DNA of 64,000 nucleotides from Picocystis sp. L7. Its lineage: Eukaryota > Chlorophyta > Picocystophyceae > Picocystales > Picocystaceae. The stretch spans positions 558,001 to 622,000 of the forward strand of contig QXJR01000015.1 in assembly GCA_020975725.1 (NCBI GenBank). The letters run 5' to 3'. The first letter of the stretch is position 1; each line of letters opens with the position of its first letter. This document shows, piece after piece, positions 10,825 through 22,229 of the stretch. The notes under the pieces are model-generated. The model was given only the letters and a program-made list of their open reading frames with translations. It had not been told where the DNA came from and ran no database searches. The position numbers and the translations under genes were made by a program.

Positions 10825-10895
10825 GCGCTGGTAGTTCAATGGTAGAATATCCGCCTTCCAAGCGGACGACCCGGGTTCGATTCCCGGCTAGCGCA
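10825..10895 (+). tRNA. tRNA-Gly (anticodon UCC)
   Basis: A full cloverleaf of 71 nt. The acceptor stem pairs GCGCTGG with CTAGCGC (one G-U). A short D arm follows (TAGTTCAATGGTAGA), then an anticodon stem TCCGC/GCGGA with loop CTTCCAA, giving anticodon TCC, which reads glycine GGA and, by wobble, GGG codons. The T arm is CCGGG TTCGATT CCCGG. The discriminator is A and CCA is not encoded. The D-arm and T-arm carry the internal A and B boxes for RNA polymerase III. No intron. Confidence 0.95.
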
Positions 10896-10905
10896 TAAAT
10901 TACCC

Positions 10906-10909
10906 TTTT
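10906..10909 (+). terminator. RNA polymerase III terminator of tRNA-Gly
   Basis: A TTTT run lies 10 nt after the mature 3' end of the tRNA, the usual Pol III stop signal. Confidence 0.75.
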
Positions 10910-11093
10910 CTCGTCGATTCGTTTTTGCTGGGGAAGGGGCGAGGGGTCGGGGACGTGGCGGTCCTCACCACAGAAAGGGATGCCGCAGAGGAATCGTCAG
11001 ATGCGCATCGACATGCTCGAAGGGAACCGGAAGGAAACGGGAAAAACATCCAATCGAAAAAAAAATCGTATGTAGAAATGGGAGAAGCGGTGC

Positions 11094-12161
11094 CTACAAG
11101 TACGCGTCGAGCAACACTTTCAGCTCGTCGTACATGACAAGCACGATCGCGCCTCCTGCTCCACGAAGGACGTTCGACCAAGCGCCCTTGAAGAATGCAT
11201 TGGCACCCTCGTCCTTCAAGATCTTCTTCCAGCAGTCCAGCGTCCCGGAGTACAGAACATCCTTTCCTCCGGCCTGCATCATGAGACGACGACGAACAGT
11301 GTCGAATGGGTACGAGGTCACACCAGCAGCAGCTGTCACACTCTGTGCCACCGCCCACTTGGCCAAGATACTGGCTGTCTTCTCGTCCTGGAACAGCACA
11401 CCCTTCGCCGTGTCATACATGCCAAAGTAAGCACCACGGTACACAATGATACCCTGGACAGACACGCCAAACCCACGGTACAAGGAAAAGTACCCATCCT
11501 TCCCGGCCACCTTCTTCAAGCAATCCAAGAGTCCTGTGAACTCCCGGTCTGCGTTCTTGCCAAGATCAGCGGCCAAACGAGTACGCGCAAAATCCAAGGG
11601 ATAGACAAAGAGGAGGGATGTTGCGCCCGCTGCACCACCTGAGGCCAGGTTTCCAATGAAGAATTTCCAGAAGTCCGTCTGCGGGTTGTAAGGGCAGAAT
11701 ATCTTCTTGTAGGTGTCCTTGAAGGCAAAATTCAGGGCTTGGGTTGGGAAGTAACGAATGACATTCGCCGTGTTCCCCCTCCACAGTGACGCCATGCCCT
11801 GTTCCGCAATGACTCGAGTGAAGCAATTGAGCACACCCGTGTAGCGGGGGATCTGGCCCGATTTGATGAGCGGGTTCGCATCCTGGGTCTGAAGCAGCAG
11901 CTTCACGCGTTCGATGGGTGCAACAGCAGTTTTGGAAATCCCACCGGACACACCACCGGCAGCAAGATCAGCCAGGAATTTGTAAGGAGACACCTCCTTC
12001 TTCTCTGCGGCCTGCGCGATCACCGGTGATGGGCGTGCCTTGGTCACAACCTGCTGGGTGAAAGTGGCTCCATGCAGGCTCCCTTTTTCGGACGGTTTCG
12101 ACGACCTGGCCTGGAGCAGTCCACGGAAGCCTGTTTCTTGGTAGGCCTGGGAGGAGAGCAT
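11094..12161 (-). CDS. Mitochondrial ADP/ATP carrier
   Basis: 355 residues. An N-terminal extension of about 55 residues resembles plant adenine nucleotide translocators, which carry a cleaved presequence. Three mitochondrial-carrier repeats follow, each with a PX[DE]XX[KR] signature: [27 protein letters not shown] and [15 protein letters not shown]. The last contains RRRLMM, a one-residue variant of the RRRMMM hallmark of ADP/ATP carriers. It exchanges cytosolic ADP for matrix ATP across the inner membrane. The length fits the family and the frame is intronless. Confidence 0.94.
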   Translation of the reverse strand: MLSSQAYQETGFRGLLQARSSKPSEKGSLHGATFTQQVVTKARPSPVIAQAAEKKEVSPYKFLADLAAGGVSGGISKTAVAPIERVKLLLQTQDANPLIKSGQIPRYTGVLNCFTRVIAEQGMASLWRGNTANVIRYFPTQALNFAFKDTYKKIFCPYNPQTDFWKFFIGNLASGGAAGATSLLFVYPLDFARTRLAADLGKNADREFTGLLDCLKKVAGKDGYFSLYRGFGVSVQGIIVYRGAYFGMYDTAKGVLFQDEKTASILAKWAVAQSVTAAAGVTSYPFDTVRRRLMMQAGGKDVLYSGTLDCWKKILKDEGANAFFKGAWSNVLRGAGGAIVLVMYDELKVLLDAYL

Positions 12162-13292
12162 CGCTCCCGCGAGTCTGCACGGGCCCTATGTGTTCGTCCG
12201 TCGCAGGTATGTTCCGTTTCATCCACATCGCTCGCGTTGGTCAGCGGCCATTTCGATGCAATTCCAATCCCGTTCCCTTTCGATGTTCTTCCGCCCATCG
12301 AAGCTGGCCGTTGGGGGTCTTCGACGTCCTCGAGTTACCTCTTTGGAAACAGGACCGTCCTCAGAGCACACGGTCCGTCCAGGGTCGGACGGTTCCTCCA
12401 GGATTCTTCTGGGACGGATGTCGTTCCTGCGACGCACGTGTCGTTTCTCGCGCGTGGGTGCGCACCTGGCGGGTTGAGCGAAGGGCGATGCGCAAGCTGG
12501 ATCGGTGGCGGTTCTCTGCCTGTTCGCACGTGCTTCCAGACGATCGAAGCAATACAACCGAACGCGGACATCTGCACTCGCCGTCGAGGATCCCCTATCT
12601 GCGTAGTACGAATCCTCTCCGATCGATGCAGAGATGGAGGGGACGGGGCGCCGCCGTCCCTGGATCCCTTTCGCGTCGAGGATGGATGGGGGCTTCGAGA
12701 GGTATCCTCTGCGCGCAGCGCCTGCCGGTCCCGACGCGGTCGTCGGTCGCGGGGTGGTCTAGGGCTCGCCGGAGACTCCTCGTCCTTCCATGTCCTTTTC
12801 GATTCCCCTTAGCCGGACCCCTTCCCTTTCCCTACCTCCAGATCGTTCGGTAGGCGAAGAGGCAGATCCGGGGTGCACCGGTCCAACCACCTCGGGCGTC
12901 TCTGCTCCATCCACCCCACTTAACTCGACCCTAAATCGCAGGGAAGGAGATCGTGGGACGTGACCCTGGATCGATCGATCCTTCGATCGGACGGTCCTGG
13001 GGTTCAACCCGTGGATCCTTCGGGTTTGCACCGGATCCAAGCCGCCCTTTTGGGACCGTAAGGGGGACCCTCCCGGAACCCAACCCTTTCGGCTTCCTTT
13101 CGAACCGGAACGGTGAAAGGAAATACCCGTCCTATCCTTTCCCTTTCGGACCTTCTCGTGGCCACGAGACGAGACTGCGGCCATCGCGAGTCGGACCTGG
13201 TGCTCGTTTTCGTGCTTCGGTGCGTGATCGAAGCACCGAAAGGCGCCTTCCACATCCTGGGAAGATCTGCGGTGGAATACAACCGACCAGAG
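12162..13292. other. Divergent intergenic region between ADP/ATP carrier and GH36 gene
   Basis: About 1.1 kb with overlapping long but compositionally random, arginine-rich frames on both strands. No conserved domain seen. It contains the two divergent promoters. An open frame continues in phase upstream of the GH36 ATG to about 13113, but reads as non-coding. Confidence 0.45.
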
Positions 13293-16076
13293 ATGGCGCA
13301 GACCCATGCAGGAGAGGTGCACTACGACTCCAAGCTGCGCCTGTTCCGACTGTTCGCCAAGAACAGCTTGTATGCGTTTCGCGTGGACGAAAGCGGATTG
13401 CTGGAACACCTGCATTGGGGAGCCACCGCCAGCGATACAGATGACTTGAGGTTCCTCAGCTACAACAACGTAGCGCTTCAATTCGATCCAGGTCCCATGG
13501 GACACTTCACCTCCATGCAAGCCATACACGACCTTATCGCACCCACGCAACTGCACGACGACGAGGTGCTGCGCAGGGAATGGGATGCCGCGAGGGCCAA
13601 AGGAAGGGCCGTGCATGCTGCGGAAAAACACGTGCAAGACGAAGAGGAAGATATCATCGAAGCCAGGAGGAGGGAGAACGCAGCTTGGAGACTCATGAAA
13701 ATGAGGGAGTTGAGGAGTAAAAAAGCCTCCGAGAACGAGTTCTCAGAGCTGTTGGGACAATTGTCCGATGTGGAATCCGAAGACTTGGATTATTTTCCCA
13801 TCTCTCACGATTCACAAGAACCCAGGGACTACGGATTGGGAGTGTCCCCGGCGCAGCTATCCCTTGACTTCTCCAAGTTGAAGAGCTTCAGTGCCAATGA
13901 ACTCTTTGAATTGCCCAAGAGTATCACACCATCCATCACACCGCGAGAAAGTCCGCGAATCACGCTTTCAGAGTGGAGAGATGCCGCCCCCGTGGGGAGG
14001 AACACCAAGCTCTTCGAGTATGCAGATTCAGGCACGGGTGATTACAGACCTGCCTCCTTTGAAGTCCTCTATATCGATGGTAGCAGCCTCTCGCCGTTGA
14101 CTTACATGCACCATCGAATTGTGCCCGGCAAGCTGCCGATGAAGGAAGCTTCTGGAAGGCTTCCCGAGCTGGATGCTGAAGAAGGAAGTGCAACTACCTT
14201 GGTGGTGTCTGCCATTGACACACTGACAGGATTGCAGGTGGATCTGATTTACACAGTGTATGCTGATGTCGATGCAATCGCACGACGTGCAATCATCCGC
14301 AACCGCACAGGGAAGGTGGTTCATGTGAGGCGTCTTATGTCTGCCACGGTGGACTTTCACTCGGCAGAAACGTATTATGTCTCTCACCTCTCTGGCTCAT
14401 GGGCAAATGAGAGGCACATTGTCACAAGCAAGGTGAACATGGGGAGATTCTCCATTGAGAGCGGCAGAGGTACATCGAGCCATCAGCACAACCCATTCAT
14501 TGCCCTTTCCGTTGGCCAACCCGAGGAAGATTCTGGCGAGGTCTTTGCAATGAGCTTGGTCTACAGTGGCAACTTCAAGGTAGAGACAGATATGTCAGAA
14601 AACGGCCGTGTTCGAGTCAATGTTGGGATAAACCCCACCAAGTTCGAGTGGGATCTTCCTCATGGGGATGCCTTCGAAACTCCTGAGTGCGTGCTCGTGT
14701 ATTCAGCAAGTGGCCTCACCACTATGAGCCATCATTTTCACGATTTGTTCCGTAAACACCTCTTTCCAAAGAATTTCAGGACGAGCATTTGTCCTGTGCT
14801 GGTAAACACCTGGGAGGCAATGTATTTTGACGTCACCCATGAAAACGTCATTGATTTAGCCAAAGCCGCAGCTCATTGTGGAGTGGAGATGCTTGTGTTG
14901 GATGATGGTTGGTTCGGGAGTAGGAACGATGCCACGTCCTCGTTGGGAGATTGGCATGTAAATAAGGAAAAGCTACCACACGGACTTGGCAAGCTTGCGG
15001 AAGAGATCAATGCACTGGGCTTGAAGTTTGGTCTTTGGGTTGAGCCTGAGATGATCAATGAAAATAGTGACCTGTATGTGAGCCATCCCGATTGGGTTCT
15101 GCATCAAGTTGGCCGTCCGCGTTCACAAGGACGGAATCAGCTTGTTTTGGACCTCACACGCTACGAAGTAAGGGAGTACCTCATTGATGCCATCACAAGC
15201 GTGCTGAAAAGTGCAAACATTGAGTATGTGAAATGGGATATGAATCGTCACCTCACGGAAGTGTACGCAAATGCTCTTCCTCCATCCAAGCAGGGAGAAG
15301 TTCACCATCGATATTGCGTGGGGGTTTATGTTGTCCTTCATGAGTTGGTAAAAAGGTTTCCCCATGTTCTCTTCGAGACATGCTCTGGTGGTGGTGGTAG
15401 ATTTGATGCAGGCATGCTCTACTATTCCCCGCAAATTTGGACTAGTGACAATACAGATGCAAGCTCGAGGTTGCTCATCCAGCACGGTACCTCTCTGGTC
15501 TATCCGCCATGTTGTATGGCCTCTCACATCAGTGCCGTGCCGAATCACCAGACCATGCGCCTGTCCACATTGAAGCACAGATTTTTGGTATGCTTATTTG
15601 GAAGCCTAGGACTTGAACTGGACCTAAGGACTTTGTCTCCCAACGAGATGGCGGACCTGCAGTCCTATCTGCATCTTTACAAGGAATTGGCACCGATTGT
15701 TCACAATGGTGACTTTTACAGGCTTTGGAATCCCTTCCGCTCTCCATCTTTGTGTGCATGGATGTCTTTTCACAAAGAGAAAAGGACGGGTCTCATGGCT
15801 GTATTTTTGACTTCTTTTGACCCCGGGAGATACTTGCCGCGCCTTCGAGCCAAGGGCTTAGATCCAGACGCCCAGTATCAGGTTGAGGAGATTGTGCCTA
15901 GCACAGTGGCTACGAATGTACAAACAGGCAAGCTTGAGATGTGCCCCAATCCTGTCTATCAGCTGGGGCAACGATCCATTGTTGTTTCCGGGGCTACATT
16001 GATGAATATCGGCTTGCCTATCCACTTGAGGTTTGACGGGGATAGTGCTGCATTTGTGCTTCGTTCACTGTCATGA
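13293..16076 (+). CDS. GH36 alpha-galactosidase
   Basis: 927 residues from the ATG at 13293; in-frame codons continue upstream to about 13113, but that part lacks protein character. It is a bacterial-type (group I) GH36 enzyme: WANERHIV, SIESGRGTSSHQHNPFIAL, LVLDDGWFGSRND, LKFGLWVEPEMINENSDLY, VKWDMNRHLTE (nucleophile Asp near residue 648) and a CSGGGGRFDAGML block followed by TSDNTDASSR (acid/base Asp near residue 718). It releases terminal alpha-galactose. There is no signal peptide, so the enzyme should be cytosolic and act on an internal galactoside. Family length is usually about 720-750; the excess is a charged insertion at residues about 70-235 in the N-terminal beta domain. The insert is rich in Glu, Arg and Lys and predicted helical. 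Confidence 0.92.
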   Translation: MAQTHAGEVHYDSKLRLFRLFAKNSLYAFRVDESGLLEHLHWGATASDTDDLRFLSYNNVALQFDPGPMGHFTSMQAIHDLIAPTQLHDDEVLRREWDAARAKGRAVHAAEKHVQDEEEDIIEARRRENAAWRLMKMRELRSKKASENEFSELLGQLSDVESEDLDYFPISHDSQEPRDYGLGVSPAQLSLDFSKLKSFSANELFELPKSITPSITPRESPRITLSEWRDAAPVGRNTKLFEYADSGTGDYRPASFEVLYIDGSSLSPLTYMHHRIVPGKLPMKEASGRLPELDAEEGSATTLVVSAIDTLTGLQVDLIYTVYADVDAIARRAIIRNRTGKVVHVRRLMSATVDFHSAETYYVSHLSGSWANERHIVTSKVNMGRFSIESGRGTSSHQHNPFIALSVGQPEEDSGEVFAMSLVYSGNFKVETDMSENGRVRVNVGINPTKFEWDLPHGDAFETPECVLVYSASGLTTMSHHFHDLFRKHLFPKNFRTSICPVLVNTWEAMYFDVTHENVIDLAKAAAHCGVEMLVLDDGWFGSRNDATSSLGDWHVNKEKLPHGLGKLAEEINALGLKFGLWVEPEMINENSDLYVSHPDWVLHQVGRPRSQGRNQLVLDLTRYEVREYLIDAITSVLKSANIEYVKWDMNRHLTEVYANALPPSKQGEVHHRYCVGVYVVLHELVKRFPHVLFETCSGGGGRFDAGMLYYSPQIWTSDNTDASSRLLIQHGTSLVYPPCCMASHISAVPNHQTMRLSTLKHRFLVCLFGSLGLELDLRTLSPNEMADLQSYLHLYKELAPIVHNGDFYRLWNPFRSPSLCAWMSFHKEKRTGLMAVFLTSFDPGRYLPRLRAKGLDPDAQYQVEEIVPSTVATNVQTGKLEMCPNPVYQLGQRSIVVSGATLMNIGLPIHLRFDGDSAAFVLRSLS

Positions 16077-16621
16077 TGGCAGGCCTGTGTAAAGGATGGA
16101 TGTAGGATATCAAGACAACCCGCCCACTGACGTATGAGACCGTCCCTTGGCTGTCCAGATCTGAGCAGTTCTTTGCCCTTCAATCGGGAGGATTATGGGT
16201 ACACCCCACGTCTTGTCGTGGATCCAACGGGACCGACGCGTTCATCTGGCGGTGCCTGCCGCTCACTCCCCAGCGTCTCTCTTTTACCTCTTACCTGACA
16301 GCGTCGAACAGTATCCTCGCGGCTACATGTACGCTTGTCCATCGCCATGCGTCCAGGACGTCCACTGCTCCTGTCCAGGACGGAGAGCCTTCCAGGTCCT
16401 GTCCACCCAGGAGACGCCCCACTGGGGTCATCGCCCTCGTGGAAACGTGGCAGGGTCGCACCCGCCTCCTCCAAGGAGGTCCAGGACTGCCACGAGGAGC
16501 TCAGAGGGATCCTGGACGGCATGCAAGTCGAGGGCGCGCAACGGCATAGACGAGAAGATTGGCTTTCGACGGTTCATGCCCAGAAGCGGCGTGTGGGTGA
16601 ACCACAGGTTTGGCGCTTGGA
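16077..16621. other. Intergenic region upstream of TALE gene
   Basis: About 545 bp between GH36 and the homeodomain gene. A frame at about 16335-16620 reads SKEVQDCHEELRGILDG and similar, but I cannot join it to a known family. An acceptor-like CACAG near 16608 leaves open a non-coding or short coding 5' exon for the homeodomain gene. Confidence 0.35.
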
Positions 16622-17623
16622 ATGGAGTTTGGGAATGGTACCGAGGAACAGGTCCATGCCAAAACCAAGGCACCAGGAAACTGGGAGCTAGATTGGGACG
16701 TCATGGAAGCCTTGTTGGAAGAAGGAGATGCGGCACTTGACAAAGCATCGGTGGATATCTTTCTATCTTCTCCCTCCGCAGATTCCATTGAGTCAGCCGC
16801 GGCACCAGCAACCTTTACAGCAGACGAAGTAACAAGGCATGAAATGGATCACGCCCTGAAATGTGCAGAGTGGAACCTTCAATTCGAAGCTAGTCAATCG
16901 AGCTCCACGCTCTATCAGGCTGATGCTATCAACGGAGAGGGAACACACAACGCATACACAGACATGGCATCAGCTACGCTTCTGGCCAACCATCTGGACG
17001 CTCTGGCCAGCCGATATCGCTCCTACACCCCTTCTGACGGGCAGAAACAAGAGGAAGTACATCCTCTGGTGCAAAAAATTTACGAACTTCAGGACAAATA
17101 CGTCAAACTCATCCTCAAATTGGAGGAAGAATGTCACGGCCTTTGCCGTGGTCTAGTGTACACCTACGTAGGTCGATCCGCTGTAGAAGGCATTCCATTC
17201 CACCAAGAACTCCAACCAACCTTCTGTCAAGGACACGCGCAATTGGGATTATCAGCAGAACTGCAGCTTAAACAAGCAACAATACAAAAGATGCTTTTGG
17301 ATAAAAAGCAAAAATGCCTCCAACATTTTGAAAAGCACGTTGAAGACGAGATCAAGGAGTTCATGGGCGTGGCTGGGACCCAAAAGACCGAAAAGCAACG
17401 CGCTGCGTCTATGCTTGAGAGAGGAAGGACACCGTTCAAACTCGAAGCACTGAAAGAATGGCTATCGGTCCCAGAGAATTTCCTTCATCCCTATCCGGAT
17501 AGCAAAGAGAAGGCGCAGTTGGCTGAAAAGTGCGGGATGACATACAAGCAAGTGACGGACTGGTTTACCAACTTTCGACTGCGCAAATGGAAGCAAATCA
17601 TTATGACCGAAGAAGAGCACTGA
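16622..17623 (+). CDS. TALE-class homeodomain protein
   Basis: 333 residues from the first ATG at 16622. The C-terminal 65 residues are a homeodomain of the three-amino-acid-loop-extension class: FKLEALKEWLSVPENFLHPYP supplies helix 1 and the PYP loop, then KEKAQLAEKCGMTYKQVTDW and the recognition helix FTNFRLRKWK. Upstream is an acidic N-terminus and a helical stretch (about 145-190) with LQDKYVKLILKLEEEC; I cannot tell whether it is a KNOX or BELL-type MEINOX region. TALE proteins form heterodimers that control the haploid-diploid transition in green algae and occur in red algae. It is probably a nuclear transcription factor. The 3' end is 91 bp from the convergent M20 gene. A further 5' exon cannot be excluded. 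Confidence 0.85.
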   Translation: MEFGNGTEEQVHAKTKAPGNWELDWDVMEALLEEGDAALDKASVDIFLSSPSADSIESAAAPATFTADEVTRHEMDHALKCAEWNLQFEASQSSSTLYQADAINGEGTHNAYTDMASATLLANHLDALASRYRSYTPSDGQKQEEVHPLVQKIYELQDKYVKLILKLEEECHGLCRGLVYTYVGRSAVEGIPFHQELQPTFCQGHAQLGLSAELQLKQATIQKMLLDKKQKCLQHFEKHVEDEIKEFMGVAGTQKTEKQRAASMLERGRTPFKLEALKEWLSVPENFLHPYPDSKEKAQLAEKCGMTYKQVTDWFTNFRLRKWKQIIMTEEEH

Positions 17624-17714
17624 AAGCTTAATTTTTAGGATGGCAAGCCGCAAAAGTAGCCCTTATTTTTGAAGACTCCGCTTGGCATTGCGCCGCAGTG
17701 TTGGAGCGAGGATA

Positions 17715-19091
17715 TCAGGTTTGTACAGCAGACATCGAATGGTGCTCCTCCAGCCACTGCAACGCCACTCCAGCATGCAGGGCTGCTCCAATGGGCAGAA
17801 CTGATTCATCCATGATAAATCCTGGGTTATGCAAGTCTCGGGTCGAACCCACGGTCTCATTCCTAATTCCCAGGAACAACATACTTCCTGGAGCTGCCTG
17901 TAAGAACAAAGAAAAGTCTTCTGAAGCCATGCTTATTTCAGCTTCTTTTACATTGTCTATACCAAGTACCTCGGATGCAGCACGCACAGCTGTCATGCGA
18001 GCCTCCCCGTCGTTGATAGTTGGCGGCGCTGGCTCCGCACGCCCTTCCATCCAGCCAACCTTTGCGGTGCATCCGAAGACGCTGGCTTGGCTTTGGACGA
18101 GCTGCTCTAGTCGCCTTCGAAGGTCCTGGAACAATTGCGTGTCCAGTGTTCTCAGTGTCCCTTGAAGAAGCACCTCGTCCGGGACTGCGTTCACGGCCGC
18201 ATTCCTTGGTGTTTCCATTCGGGTAACGGAGATGATGGCTGGTTTCTGGGCATCCACTTCCCTGGCAACCACTGTTTGGATTGCACTGATGATGGAGGCT
18301 GCCGCAGGCACCGGATCGATGGTAGCATGGGGTGCAGCTGCATGTCCACCCCTTCCCACGACAGATATCTCAAAGAAAGCTGCACCCGCCATGATTGGTC
18401 CTGTCCTTGTTGCCATCGCACCGCTGCGCAGCCAGGGCCAAACATGTATTGCATATGTTCCACCCACCCCTTCCATCACGCCATCTTGGATGGCCACCTT
18501 GGCTCCACCGCCTCCTTCTTCCGCAGGTTGAAACATGAACCTGACCGTTCCTCCTGGCCAGGTTCCACCATGGCCACACCCCCTTTCTCCTGGATCGATG
18601 GAACAGAGTTCTTCCACCTCTTCGTCTTCTTCCACGTTCTTGGATGCGTTGTATCGCTCCAGGAGCACCCTGGCGGCTCCCAGAAGCATGGTGGTGTGTG
18701 CATCGTGTCCACAAGCGTGCATGCGCCCGTCGACGGTGCTCTTCACTGGATTATCGGCCGACTCCTGCAGCGGCAAAGCGTCCATGTCGGCTCGCAGGAG
18801 CACCATCGGGCTTCCTTCGCCCACCTCGGCCACCACACCACTGTTCCTGGCCACGAGACGCACGTCCTGTGCGCCCATGCCGCGCAGTGCGTCCGCCACC
18901 GCCTGGCTGGTGCGCGACAGTGCGAATCCGATCTCCGGATGGGCGTGCAAGTCCCGTCGCGTGGTCACCAGCCATGGCTGAAGGCGTTCGGCTTGCCTTC
19001 TCAGGCCGTCCAAACGAGCGCAGGACGCCGTCCACAGGTAAAACGCGCAAAACAAGAGCGCGCGCGTCGACATCGCGCGACGATGCGGCAT
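17715..19091 (-). CDS. M20 family amidohydrolase (IAA-amino-acid hydrolase/aminoacylase-like), secreted
   Basis: 458 residues from the ATG at 19091 (next ATG 19073). A signal peptide is visible (STRALLFCAFYLWTASCA). The M20D family motifs follow: TRRDLHAHPEIGF, VLLRADMDALPLQE, the metal ligands in HACGHDAHTTML, FQPAEEGGGGAKVAI, THVWP-like AIHVWPWLRSG, and GRGGHAAAPH. The last metal-site region is EISMASEDFSLFLQ. Members remove acyl or aminoacyl groups; plant ILR1-like enzymes free auxin from conjugates. The natural substrate here cannot be told. A 30-residue acidic, Cys-containing insert (about 190-220) is unusual. No C-terminal ER retention signal is seen, so it is probably secreted or vacuolar. 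Confidence 0.88.
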   Translation of the reverse strand: MPHRRAMSTRALLFCAFYLWTASCARLDGLRRQAERLQPWLVTTRRDLHAHPEIGFALSRTSQAVADALRGMGAQDVRLVARNSGVVAEVGEGSPMVLLRADMDALPLQESADNPVKSTVDGRMHACGHDAHTTMLLGAARVLLERYNASKNVEEDEEVEELCSIDPGERGCGHGGTWPGGTVRFMFQPAEEGGGGAKVAIQDGVMEGVGGTYAIHVWPWLRSGAMATRTGPIMAGAAFFEISVVGRGGHAAAPHATIDPVPAAASIISAIQTVVAREVDAQKPAIISVTRMETPRNAAVNAVPDEVLLQGTLRTLDTQLFQDLRRRLEQLVQSQASVFGCTAKVGWMEGRAEPAPPTINDGEARMTAVRAASEVLGIDNVKEAEISMASEDFSLFLQAAPGSMLFLGIRNETVGSTRDLHNPGFIMDESVLPIGAALHAGVALQWLEEHHSMSAVQT

Positions 19092-19267
19092 GGACGAGAT
19101 CGGGAGTTTTTTCTCCGAGGAGGAGGGCTTACCCCTTCTAGTCCCCTCTTCATCCTTCCCTCTCGGGGGAAGAGGAAGCCAAGGTGGAGGATCCCAGGCC
19201 CGGACAGGAGACAGAGGTAGTCGGTGGTGGAGTGAATTACAAGGTAGACGGGGTGGTGTAGAAAACA

Positions 19268-20815
<1,548 letters not shown>

Positions 20816-21036
20816 GCTTGTCGCAAGAACGGATCCACGCGGGAGCTTCAAAGCGAGCAACAGGATCCAAAGAGGGAAATCTCTGGTTCCTGTTCGTGCG
20901 AACCTCTGTCTGGCGTAAGAACGGCCTCCCGCTGCACGCGCTCGTTCGTGTAGCACACCGTCGAGCCGACGCTTCTCCCGTGCAGCACTTGCTGAGCGCT
21001 TCCGTGCGCCTGCACCGGAGTTCTTTCGATGGCGGT

Positions 21037-21312
21037 TCAATCTCCTTTCCCTCCCTTTCGTCCTTCGGTTGCACCTGGAGATGGCTCCCGCCACGCGTGC
21101 ACGACGTACGCCAGGATCACCACTTGCACGGCTCCGACGGCCACGAGTGCCGACGCCGCGTGCACGTGCTCCTTCGCCACACCAGGCAGTCCGCAGGCGC
21201 GGAGTGCCGCGTCCAAACCACCCTTCAAGCACACCTGCAGTGTTCCCAATCCGACGGTCCACAGCAGGATGGAGAAGCCGACGAGCGCACGCACTGGGTG
21301 CGACGTGGCCAT
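21037..21312 (-). CDS. Small two-pass membrane protein, VMA21-like
   Basis: 91 residues from the ATG at 21312. It has two hydrophobic segments, VRALVGFSILLWTVGLGTL (about 7-26) and ASALVAVGAVQVVILAYVV (about 50-70), then AWREP and a basic, glycine-rich tail. Size, membrane layout and the Y-V-x-x-A-x-x-E-P end of the second segment resemble VMA21, the ER chaperone that assembles the V-ATPase Vo sector. VMA21 is poorly conserved and no ER retrieval signal is certain here, so other small membrane proteins remain possible. Confidence 0.5.
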   Translation of the reverse strand: MATSHPVRALVGFSILLWTVGLGTLQVCLKGGLDAALRACGLPGVAKEHVHAASALVAVGAVQVVILAYVVHAWREPSPGATEGRKGGKGD

Positions 21313-22229
21313 GCACCGACGGTGCACGCGTGTGGGATGCAAATGGGTCACGTGGGGATGTCCCTGGGTGCACACCACGATGTCCAAGGACCAAGTATGG
21401 AACGGTCCATGGGAAGGGACACGAACGAGACAAGCGTGCATGGTAGTAGGGGGGGGGAGAAAGAGAGGCACAAAGGGTGTTGGAAGGGAGGGGGAATGTG
21501 GGAATAGGGATGCAGAGGATTGGTGACCTGCAAAAGCAATATTGCGGTGGATGATGGCGATGCAACCACGTCCACGGATCGAGCCACGCCTTGGGCCTCC
21601 ACACAACGAGACGGATGCCATTCGGGAGGATGGTTGTGGGGGAGAAACCCGAGCAATGCTCGCCGAGGGGAAGCACAATGGCCCGTTCATGCGTCCTCGA
21701 GGAAGAATGAAGGCCCTCTCTCAGAGAAAGATTTGCCACCTTTCATCCAAAACATCTGTGCGGACGCACACCAGATCCTTCCCGGGCTTCCCAAAGAATT
21801 TGCACGCTCGTGCTCTTTTGAAGAGGAAGGTGCCGGCCAATGCGGCCTCCCTTCCACACGCGATGCATGGTACCGAGACGTGGACGTTCCTAGTTTCACC
21901 TCAGCGAGAGGACCCTACCGAGGCATGCATGCACGACCCTCCAATCACGTCTTCGTGGCCAATCCCATCTCTCTGGATTGCACGGGAGAAGCCACGGTGC
22001 ACCTACCGCCGCCCACGAGACGTGTCGCCTAGGTGTCTTGTCTTGTTGTTGGTTTGCTTTTGAGCATCCAATTGTGAGGTTGGCCTCGAAACGACCCGAA
22101 CGACCTCCGAACAGAAGGACAAGAACCGGACGTTTGAACCGGACCCGTTCGGGTTCGATTGGAAGCGAGCTTCCCAATCCAAAGGACCTTCGGATCCCTT
22201 TCGAGGAAGCGCATCGTCCGTCGACGACG
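21313..22229. other. Divergent intergenic region
   Basis: About 0.9 kb between the VMA21-like gene (minus) and the aldo-keto reductase gene (plus). It contains a purine-rich stretch with a G-tract near 21450-21460. No supported gene. Confidence 0.4.

Noticed and set aside
12072-12853. Frames of over 200 codons between the ADP/ATP carrier and GH36
   Set aside because: Random composition, no domain, and overlap with frames on the other strand of equal length.
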